Positions 5,288 through 10,319 of a DNA stretch of 10,319 nt are shown piece by piece. The notes beneath the pieces were generated by a model. It did not search any database, had not been told where the DNA came from, and saw only the letters and a program-made list of their open reading frames with translations. Position numbers and translations under genes: made by a program. Position 1 is the first letter of the stretch. Each line of letters begins with the position of its first letter. The stretch is from Anaerolineae bacterium (GTDB taxonomy: Bacteria; Chloroflexota; Anaerolineae; Aggregatilineales; Phototrophicaceae): contig JADLHH010000143.1 in NCBI GenBank assembly GCA_020848855.1, positions 1 to 10,319 on the forward strand. Reading direction: 5' to 3'.

Positions 5288-7117
5288 GTGAACCAGAGCC
5301 TCGCACTCGTCGGCATCATCCTGCTGGGGTTCGCCCTGCGCCTGTTTCACCTGAACACCGTACCCCTGCGCGGCGACGAAGCCTTCACCGTCATCCACTG
5401 GATGCGCGAGCCGCTGGCACAGACCCTCGCCAATATCGCCACCGTCGACCCGCAAGCCCCGCTCAGCTACGTGCTGTATCGCGGCTGGGCGCTCGTGCTC
5501 GGCTCCGGTGAAAACGTCGTCCGCTTCCTGCCCGCCCTGATCAGCCTGCTTGGTATTCCAGCGATCTACGCGCTCGGTCACCGTTTGCGCGGAACGCGGC
5601 TGGGGCTGCTGGCGGCGCTGGTGTGGGCGGTCAATCCCTACCAGATATGGCACGCCCAGGACGCGCGCAGCTACGCCGTGTGGGCAGCGCTCAGCCTGAT
5701 CGCGTTATGGCTGGCGCTGCGCGCGCTCGACAAAGGACGGCGGATCGACTGGCTGCTGTACGTCGTCGCCGGGGCGATGGCGGCGTATGTCTATTATCTG
5801 GAACTGTTCATCATCCTCGCGCTCAACCTGTATGTGTTTACTTCCCGCTGGCGCGACCGCCGTCTGCTCGTGCGCTGGATCGGCGCGGAAATTGCGATAG
5901 GTCTGCTGCTCGCGCCGTGGTATTTACAGCCGCGCTTGCTGTTCGGCAGCGGCTACGGCGGGACTGCCGGGCAGTTCGACCCGCCACAACTACTGACGCG
6001 CTTCATCCCCACGCTGACCTTCGGCGCGACCGACAAACTCCCGACGGATGCCGCTTTGGCGCTGGCGGCGGCGCTCGGAATCGCGCTGCTGGTCGGGCTG
6101 GTCGTGTGGTGGCGGCGAAACCGGAATCAGGCGCTGCTGATCGGGCTGGTGGGAGTACTGCCCCTGCTCCTGCTGGGGATCGTCTCGACGCGCCTGAATG
6201 TCTTCGAGCCGCGCTACGTGCTCGGCGCTGCCCCGGCGTACGCGCTGATTCTGTGCGTGCTGGCGCGCGCGCTGCGCCCTGCGCTGCTGCGCGTCGTCGG
6301 GAGCGGCATTGTCCTCGCGGCGAGCCTGTTCTTTCTGGGGAACTACTACTTCCAGCCTGACTATGCGAAGGCGCGCGACTGGCGCGCGCTGGCAGCGTAC
6401 CTGAGCGACCACGTTCAACCGGGCGAGTGGGTTACACAGGCGGCAGCCGATATGTCGGTCGTGTTCTACTGCCAGCAATATGAAGTCAATGCCGTGTGCG
6501 ACGATCAGCTTCCGGCGAATCCCGACCAGCCCGCCGAGGAAATCGAGCGGCTGCTGACACAGCGCAGCGCGGAAAATGCCGCCATCTGGTACGTAGCGCA
6601 GCCGCCGAGCTGGGAAAACGCGCACGTCGCCGAGGACTGGCTGGCAGCCAACCTGCAGCCGGTGCGCAGCCTGATCGTCGGCGGCTTACGGGTGCTGGAA
6701 TACAAGCTCTGGGATGTGACAACCGCCGAAATTCAGAACGTACCGCTGGCGACTTTCGGCGGCGTCGTGCAGTGTGTCGGCTACGAGAGAGTTGTCGAGC
6801 CAAACGGCAATATGACGATTTGGCTGTACTGGCGCGCGCTGGCGCAAACCGACACTCCGCACAAGGTGTTCGTGCATCTGCGCGGCGTCGACCAGATTCT
6901 CGCGCAGGATGACCAGTACCCGCAGGATGGTCGCATTTCTACCGATTCGTGGGAAGTGGGCAAGGTGTACCGGGATGTGTACACGCTGCCGCTCGCCGGT
7001 GTACCGGCAGGCGACTACACGCTGGTCGTCGGCTTCTACGACCCACAAACAAATCGCCGCCTCCCGGTGGGAGACGGCGACAGCTTCACGATTCAGGCGA
7101 TCCATGTGCCGGGTTAA
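5288..7117 (+). CDS. GT39-family (PMT-like) membrane glycosyltransferase
   Basis: A 609-residue GT-C-fold enzyme of the dolichyl/polyprenyl-phosphate-mannose type, expected to move a sugar from a lipid-phosphate donor to a protein or lipid on the outer face of the membrane. TM1 is at about 5-20; the first outer loop carries the catalytic-type Asp30-Glu31 in RGDEAF. The second loop has HAQDARSYA (122-130), the family's conserved Q-D/E-x-R-x-Y block. About ten further hydrophobic helices run to about 352, with EPRYVLGAAPAYAL (307-320) in the late helices. Residues 355-475 form a soluble domain (DWRALAAYL, with Cys395 and Cys404). Residues 478-607 form a beta-sandwich (MTIWLYWRAL, HKVFVHL, GDYTLVVGFYDP) like that on many Chloroflexota glycosyltransferases. 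The start is GTG with only a weak GAAAG upstream; the next Met (39) would cut off TM1 and the DE motif. Its last codons overlap an antisense terminator. Sugar and acceptor are unknown. Confidence 0.9.
   Translation: MNQSLALVGIILLGFALRLFHLNTVPLRGDEAFTVIHWMREPLAQTLANIATVDPQAPLSYVLYRGWALVLGSGENVVRFLPALISLLGIPAIYALGHRLRGTRLGLLAALVWAVNPYQIWHAQDARSYAVWAALSLIALWLALRALDKGRRIDWLLYVVAGAMAAYVYYLELFIILALNLYVFTSRWRDRRLLVRWIGAEIAIGLLLAPWYLQPRLLFGSGYGGTAGQFDPPQLLTRFIPTLTFGATDKLPTDAALALAAALGIALLVGLVVWWRRNRNQALLIGLVGVLPLLLLGIVSTRLNVFEPRYVLGAAPAYALILCVLARALRPALLRVVGSGIVLAASLFFLGNYYFQPDYAKARDWRALAAYLSDHVQPGEWVTQAAADMSVVFYCQQYEVNAVCDDQLPANPDQPAEEIERLLTQRSAENAAIWYVAQPPSWENAHVAEDWLAANLQPVRSLIVGGLRVLEYKLWDVTTAEIQNVPLATFGGVVQCVGYERVVEPNGNMTIWLYWRALAQTDTPHKVFVHLRGVDQILAQDDQYPQDGRISTDSWEVGKVYRDVYTLPLAGVPAGDYTLVVGFYDPQTNRRLPVGDGDSFTIQAIHVPG
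7046..7080 (-). terminator. Intrinsic terminator of the SPFH operon, inside the convergent gene
   Basis: Read on the minus strand, the arms are TCGCCGTCTCCC (7080-7069) and GGGAGGCGGCGA (7065-7054) with a 3-nt ACC loop. As RNA this is a 12-bp stem with a single U-G wobble, followed at once by TTTGTTTG (7053-7046). It begins 40 nt after the SPFH stop codon. On the plus strand the wobble becomes a C/A mismatch and no T-run follows, so the signal favours minus-strand transcription. It lies over the final part of the glycosyltransferase coding region. Confidence 0.78.
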
Positions 7118-7120
7118 TAC

Positions 7121-8230
7121 TCAGCCCATTTCGTCGAGGCGCTTCTGCCACTTATCGACCAGCCGGGTGTAGACCGCCTCGGAAAGCTCGCCGGACGCCA
7201 GCTTCGCGTCGAGCGAATCGAGCAGCGCCTGAATTTCTTCTTTCGTCTGCGGGTTGGATAGCGCGGCTGCCGCCGCGGGCGACGCTGCCTGCGGTGGCTG
7301 GTTCTGCCCCATCTGATTCTGCATCATATTCATCATCATCTGCTGCATTTGCATCTGCTGTTCCGCCATGCGGCGCTGCATCTCCGCCGTATCCGGGTTC
7401 AGAGTCGCGCCAAGCTGCTGCCCTACGCCCAAGCCAACGCCTGCACCCGCCAGCGAACCACCGACGCCCTGATTCCCCGCTGCCGTGGCGGCGATGTTGA
7501 AGCGCCGCTCGTTGGCGTAGCGCTCGTAGGCTTCCGCCGTCACGTAATTGCGGATTTCGTCGAGCGACACATCCTCTTTCGCCGTGAACGGCACGGCTTC
7601 AAACGCCTTAATGCGCAAGCCGAGCGCCTGGAATTTGTCGTTGACCTTCGTCAGCAGCGCGCCTTCGAGGTCGCTCAGGATTTTGTTGGCGTCCGGCACG
7701 CTCTGCACGCCGGCGCGGGCGATCAGTTCCGAGATTTCGCCGAGCAGCATACTCTGAATACGGTCGCGGATGTCGTTGACGGTCGTGATCGGCTTGCCGA
7801 CGCCATACTGCTTGACGAAGCGCAGCGGGTCGTCGATGCCGATGTCGATGACGCCGTGCCCCTGCAGCAGCACCACGCCCATGCCGCGCCCCGGCGTCTC
7901 CATCACAATTGGCGGATTGGTGCCCCACCCCACCTGCGGCATGTCCTTCAGGTTGACGTAATACAGGTCAGCCGTGAACGGCGTGCGCCCGCTGGTCGCC
8001 AGCCCGATCAACCCCGACAGGATCGGCAGGTTGGCGGTCGAAAGCGTGTGACGCCCGGTTCCCAGTACGTCGAGCGCTTCGCCGCCACGCACGAACACTG
8101 CCGCCTGGCTCTCGCCGACGATCACCTGCGACCCCATGCGCCAGTCGCCGCTGCCCATCTGCGGCTCGCGGTAGGTCAGCTCGTCGTTACGAACGTTGGT
8201 ATGGTCAATTACGTCGATAATACGCGGCAT
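7121..8230 (-). CDS. SPFH/band-7 domain protein (YdjI-like) with SHOCT-like tail
   Basis: A 369-residue SPFH-domain protein of the type often annotated as virion core protein or YdjI. These lack a TM helix and associate with the membrane through partners, where they act as scaffolds in envelope stress. The N-terminus (VIVGESQAAVFVRGGEALDVLGTGRHTL, residues 36-63, in two conserved blocks) is the family's SPFH entry, continuing through PFTADLYYVNL (84-94) and the helix LLGEISELIARAG (162-174). The SPFH part ends near 250. A Gly/Ala stretch (253-274) follows, then a helix extremely rich in Met and Gln (283-310), a Pro/Ala linker (311-323) and a short two-helix end NPQTKEEIQALLDSL...LASGELSEAVY (326-354) resembling a SHOCT domain. 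No zinc ribbon is present at the end, but a separate zinc-ribbon protein is encoded two genes upstream. ATG with AAGGAG 8 nt upstream; last gene of its operon, tail-to-tail with the glycosyltransferase, 3 bp between stops. Confidence 0.9.
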   Translation of the reverse strand: MPRIIDVIDHTNVRNDELTYREPQMGSGDWRMGSQVIVGESQAAVFVRGGEALDVLGTGRHTLSTANLPILSGLIGLATSGRTPFTADLYYVNLKDMPQVGWGTNPPIVMETPGRGMGVVLLQGHGVIDIGIDDPLRFVKQYGVGKPITTVNDIRDRIQSMLLGEISELIARAGVQSVPDANKILSDLEGALLTKVNDKFQALGLRIKAFEAVPFTAKEDVSLDEIRNYVTAEAYERYANERRFNIAATAAGNQGVGGSLAGAGVGLGVGQQLGATLNPDTAEMQRRMAEQQMQMQQMMMNMMQNQMGQNQPPQAASPAAAAALSNPQTKEEIQALLDSLDAKLASGELSEAVYTRLVDKWQKRLDEMG

Positions 8231-8242
8231 GGTTTGGCTCCT

Positions 8243-8779
8243 TTACGCAGATAACGACTTGCCGATATTGGTCAGAACATCCTCGCGCAGCGAGAAGGCT
8301 TCACTGGCTTCGTCCGCCACCTTGCCGAGATTGGCGATGGCATCGTCGACGCCTTCGCCGCTGCCGGCGCTGGTCTCAAGCGCGTCCAGCGCTTCGTCGA
8401 AGCGGTCGAGATAGCGAATCTGCGCCTCGTCGAAGCTGTAGATGCGCTCCAGCGCTTCCGCATCAACCTTGACGGCTTCGGCAAAGCCCGAATACCCCGG
8501 CGCGGCGGCTTTCACGCGGTCGTGATACGTTTGCAGCTTGGTCTGCGCCGCCTGCATTTTGCTCATGTAGCTCAGCCCGCCGCTGTCGAGCAGCGCGCTG
8601 CCGATGCGCCGCAGGCGGCTGATGCGCTGCGCAAGCTGGTCAGCGACGTGATCGCGCAGCATCCGGTCGGCGGTGCGCCGCGCCCCTTTGTCAACATAGC
8701 CCCGAAAGCCGGGGATGCGCGCGACCAGCCGCTCGAACGAGCCGCGCTGGCTGACGATCTGATTATACAGGTCAGACAT
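8243..8779 (-). CDS. Small all-helical protein of unknown family in SPFH operon
   Basis: I do not recognise a family. The 178-residue product has no signal peptide and no TM segment. Nearly all of it is predicted by eye to be helical: a basic N-terminal half (GFRGYVDKGARRTADRMLRD at 24-43, QRISRLRRIG at 51-60) with amphipathic, coiled-coil-like spacing, a Gly break (67-68), another long helix (70-90), and an acidic C-terminal half (YSFDEAQIRYLDRFDEALDAL at 114-134, given in two adjoining helices). The opposite charge of the two halves fits an antiparallel bundle or self-assembly. Start choice: two ATGs occur 6 nt apart. The upstream one is only 1 nt from AGGAG while the second (8779) has the usual 7-nt spacing, so the second is used here; the other would add Met-Arg. 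It lies 12 nt before the SPFH gene, whose Shine-Dalgarno overlaps its stop codon, so the two are almost certainly co-translated. A PspA-like scaffold role is a guess from context only. Confidence 0.85.
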   Translation of the reverse strand: MSDLYNQIVSQRGSFERLVARIPGFRGYVDKGARRTADRMLRDHVADQLAQRISRLRRIGSALLDSGGLSYMSKMQAAQTKLQTYHDRVKAAAPGYSGFAEAVKVDAEALERIYSFDEAQIRYLDRFDEALDALETSAGSGEGVDDAIANLGKVADEASEAFSLREDVLTNIGKSLSA

Positions 8780-8784
8780 TCTCA

Positions 8785-8792
8785 TTCTCCTA
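8785..8792 (-). promoter_or_regulatory. Ribosome binding site and left copy of flanking direct repeat
   Basis: On the minus strand this reads TAGGAGAA and supplies the Shine-Dalgarno of the helical-protein gene (AGGAG, 7 nt from the ATG at 8779). The same 8 bp occur again at 8897-8904, on the other side of the palindromic element. Confidence 0.7.
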
Positions 8793-8897
8793 TAGTACCG
8801 AGTGCCGAGTACTGAGTTCCGAGTGCTGAGACAAGAGTATCACGCTCGTAAAGCACGCCGTTCTTGACTCGGCACTCAGTACTCGGCACTCAGCACT
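8793..8897. mobile_element. MITE-like palindromic element with heptamer-built terminal inverted repeats
   Basis: A non-coding element of about 105 bp. Its ends, 8794-8824 and 8867-8897, are inverted repeats of 31 bp with 28 identities (mismatches at 8797/8894, 8799/8892, 8818/8873). Both arms are tandem copies of a degenerate 7-mer, AGTNCYG: five copies plus a partial one at left (to 8830) and four plus a partial one at right. The 42-bp middle shows no coding sense. TTCTCCTA flanks it at 8785-8792 and 8897-8904, sharing one base with the right arm, as expected of a target-site duplication of 7 or 8 bp. No transposase is in the window, so it would be non-autonomous. A host-encoded palindromic repeat of the REP type is the main alternative; the direct repeat could also be chance resemblance of two purine-rich ribosome-binding-like sequences. 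Confidence 0.65.
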
Positions 8898-8915
8898 TCT
8901 CCTAATTGTACGATA

Positions 8916-8932
8916 GGACGCCGCCCGCGTCC
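8916..8932 (-). terminator. Weak hairpin after the zinc-ribbon gene
   Basis: On the minus strand GGACGC (8932-8927), a 5-nt loop and GCGTCC (8921-8916) form a 6-bp GC stem, starting 16 nt after the stop codon at 8949. The bases that follow (TATCGTACAATT) are AT-rich but not a T-run, so at most this is a leaky terminator or an mRNA 3'-end stabiliser. Confidence 0.25.
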
Positions 8933-8948
8933 CCCCAGAAACCGGGTG

Positions 8949-9467
8949 TCACGACAGGAAATACTCGGTGCCACAGTATTTACAGCGAACGACGCCTTTA
9001 CCGACGAGTTGAATCTCGCCGCCGCAGTTCTTGCATTTGTCAAGCTGCCGAAGCTGGCTCGCTTCCTGCGAGTACAGGATGCCCTGATCCCAGTTGATGT
9101 AGCCGCTGAACACCTGCAAGCCGACCAACTGGTAGACCATGTCCTTGACCTGATCAACGCTGACGCGCATCTCCAGCGCCATATCGTTGACCGAGACCTG
9201 CCCACGACTCTTGAGGATATCGAGCAGTTGGCGCTGCTTCTGCATGACCGATTCGGTCTGCGCTTCGCTGCCGCCGCGCACGAACAGGTAGATGCCGAAG
9301 CCCACCAGCAGCGCCACCGGGATGAACGCCAAGCCCGCGCCCAGCGCCGCGCCGCCGCCGCTCAGACTGTCCGACGAAACCTGCGTCGCCAGCCAAATGC
9401 CCGCGATCAGGGCGACGCCAAGACCGACTACCGTCAGGATGATGCCAACCAACCGACTGCTGTTCAT
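8949..9467 (-). CDS. Two-TM protein with winged-helix-like segment and C-terminal zinc ribbon
   Basis: A 172-residue membrane protein. TM helices lie at about 7-27 and 42-63, joined by a Ser/Gly-rich loop, and both ends are probably cytosolic. Residues 73-138 (QRQLLDILKSRGQVSVNDMA, then VSVDQVKDMVYQLVGLQVFSG) have the helix, turn, helix, recognition-helix and beta-wing order of a winged-helix fold, such as those in PCI-like or DNA-binding modules. The end is a zinc ribbon: Cys145-x2-Cys148 (CKNC) and Cys162-x2-Cys165 (CKYC), followed by GTEYFLS. ATG is chosen at 9467 because AGGAG lies 6 nt upstream and TM1 begins at once. A longer in-frame start at 9551 would add 28 low-complexity Ala/Val residues read from the Gly-rich codons of the gene before it. 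It starts 16 nt after the DUF2207 gene. Exact family not recognised; the domain order suggests a membrane-tethered adaptor or sensor for the SPFH protein. Confidence 0.85.
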   Translation of the reverse strand: MNSSRLVGIILTVVGLGVALIAGIWLATQVSSDSLSGGGAALGAGLAFIPVALLVGFGIYLFVRGGSEAQTESVMQKQRQLLDILKSRGQVSVNDMALEMRVSVDQVKDMVYQLVGLQVFSGYINWDQGILYSQEASQLRQLDKCKNCGGEIQLVGKGVVRCKYCGTEYFLS

Positions 9468-9483
9468 GCGATGCTCCTGTGTA

Positions 9484-10319
9484 TCAACCAAATCCCCGGC
9501 TGCCGCCGCCACTGCCGCCACCGCCGCTGAAACCGCCACCGCTCCAGCCACCGCCGCCGCTGCGCCAGCTTCCGCTGGAGCCGCTCGAAGCCTGCTGGGG
9601 TCGGCTGGTCATGACGCGCGATGCCGAGTCGAGCATACTGGTCAAACCCGACGAGATCGACTCAAGACCGCCGGCGAGACCGCCCGACATCTGATCGAGT
9701 CCTCCACCACCGCCCGCGCGGGCAAGACCACCGGGCAGCCCGGCGTCGCCCATCCCGACATTACGCGGCAGCGGCGTGCCCGCCACGTAGCCTCGGCGGT
9801 ATCGCCCCATATACGTCGGGTAATACCAATAGGGAACCGGGACATACGGGACGTCCTTGAAGCGGTTGATCCACGACCTATCCAGCCCGAAGGCGACGGC
9901 ATACGGCAGGTAGCGCTCGAACTGATTAGCGGCTTCTTCGACCGACGCATACTTCTCCATATTGCGCAGGTACTCGTAGAAGGCTTTCCATTTGGCGGCT
10001 TCTTCCGCGCCTGTGCGCGTCTTGGCGGGCATCGCCGGTCCGACGATCAGCGCCGCAACCGCCACGAAGCCAACCGCGATCGGCAGCAGCACCAGCGCCA
10101 TGCCGTACTGATCGATCAGCGGGAACAGCACGAAGCCGAGGATGACCGCCAGCGCGATAATCACCACACCGATGCCCGACCACAGCGCCCGCGTCGAACT
10201 GGGATTGGTATCGAACAGCTTGTCAGTGACGAGTTCCTGATACAGGTCGCCCTGAATTTCGGAAATCACCATGTAGAACTTGTCGCGCAGCGAATCCATC
10301 GCCCGTTCCATTTTGCTGC
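9484..10319 (-). CDS. DUF2207-family membrane protein, N-terminal part beyond window
   Basis: The C-terminal 277 or so codons of a DUF2207 protein. The reading frame is open to the window edge, and the missing part should hold the signal peptide and extracellular beta domain usual for this family. Numbering from the Met at 10311: an amphipathic region (1-38, DSLRDKFYMVISEIQGDLYQ, ending LFDTNPSSTRALW), TM helices at about 44-63 and 69-91, and a cytosolic domain. In that domain AAKWKAFYEYLRNMEKYA (105-122) and FERYLPYAVAFGLDRSWINRF (131-151, in two conserved halves) are the DUF2207 signatures. Then comes a Tyr/Pro-rich stretch (155-175) and a Gly/Ser-rich tail from about 195 ending GGGSRGFG, also typical. 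The Met at 10311 is internal and not the real start. First visible gene of the four-gene operon. Molecular function of the family is unknown; members occur near LemA, TPM-domain and SPFH proteins. Confidence 0.88.
   Translation of the reverse strand, partial: SKMERAMDSLRDKFYMVISEIQGDLYQELVTDKLFDTNPSSTRALWSGIGVVIIALAVILGFVLFPLIDQYGMALVLLPIAVGFVAVAALIVGPAMPAKTRTGAEEAAKWKAFYEYLRNMEKYASVEEAANQFERYLPYAVAFGLDRSWINRFKDVPYVPVPYWYYPTYMGRYRRGYVAGTPLPRNVGMGDAGLPGGLARAGGGGGLDQMSGGLAGGLESISSGLTSMLDSASRVMTSRPQQASSGSSGSWRSGGGGWSGGGFSGGGGSGGGSRGFG

Noticed and set aside
4494..5306. Minus-strand open frame of 270 codons opposite the NERD-like gene
   Set aside because: The plus-strand reading has a ribosome binding site, TM helices and operon spacing; the minus-strand product is Arg/His-rich and lacks features.
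7349..8254. Plus-strand open frame of 301 codons opposite the SPFH gene
   Set aside because: Antisense to a well-supported SPFH protein; composition is that of a shadow frame.
8785..8904. CRISPR array or short tandem array reading of the heptamer repeats
   Set aside because: Units are 7 bp with no spacers and are arranged as two inverted arms, which fits a palindromic element and not a CRISPR array.
8905..8910. TACAAT on the minus strand as a -10 box for the helical-protein gene
   Set aside because: No acceptable -35 lies 16-18 bp upstream (the region reads GGGACG), so a promoter cannot be supported.
9468..9551. Upstream ATG at 9551 for the zinc-ribbon protein
   Set aside because: It would overlap the Gly-rich end of the DUF2207 gene and add 28 Ala/Val-rich residues. 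The ATG at 9467 has a proper AGGAG and starts right before TM1.
9479..9694. Proline-rich plus-strand open frame
   Set aside because: It is the complement of the Gly-rich tail codons of the DUF2207 gene, which forces a poly-Pro/Leu reading.
10309..10311. ATG at 10311 as the true start of the DUF2207 gene
   Set aside because: The frame stays open to the window edge and the visible protein lacks the N-terminal signal peptide and outer domain of the family, so this Met is internal.

Overview
The window is GC-rich, gene-dense bacterial chromosome. Gene content and style suggest a member of the Chloroflexota (Anaerolineae-like): a short SecD, a yajC-secD-secF operon, a GT39-type membrane glycosyltransferase with a C-terminal beta-sandwich, and a DUF2207 protein near an SPFH protein. 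This assignment is inferred from protein character, not from a marker gene.

Layout. (1) 1-3349, minus strand: yajC, secD, secF, then the first 215 codons of a zinc-dependent medium-chain dehydrogenase that begins 3 nt after secF. The set reads from a good sigma70-like promoter at 3380-3407. (2) 3419-7117, plus strand: a second good promoter, back-to-back with the first, drives a secreted protein of unknown function, a two-TM membrane protein with a degenerate NERD-like domain, and a large GT39-family glycosyltransferase. (3) 7121-10319, minus strand: a four-gene run converging on the glycosyltransferase. In transcription order it holds the C-terminal part of a DUF2207 membrane protein, a two-TM protein with a winged-helix-like segment and a zinc ribbon, a small all-helical protein of unknown family, and an SPFH/band-7 protein with a SHOCT-like tail. 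An intrinsic terminator for this run lies antisense inside the last codons of the glycosyltransferase gene.

How the parts work together. YajC-SecD-SecF form the accessory complex that uses the proton motive force to help the SecYEG translocon. Region 2 looks like cell-surface or secretion functions. Region 3 resembles the membrane-anchor part of phage-shock-protein-like envelope stress modules (the Bacillus pspA-ydjGHI operon is the closest comparison recalled), but no PspA is visible. A small helical protein sits in its place, which makes this the best candidate for an undescribed system in the window.

The clearest non-coding structure is a roughly 105-bp palindromic element at 8793-8897. 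It has 31-bp terminal inverted repeats built from a degenerate heptamer and is flanked by an 8-bp direct repeat. It looks like a MITE-like insertion directly upstream of the helical-protein gene, and the duplicated target contains that gene's ribosome binding site. No tRNA, rRNA or CRISPR array was seen. The only gene-free stretches are the 129-bp divergent promoter region (3350-3478) and the 169-bp region holding the palindromic element (8780-8948).
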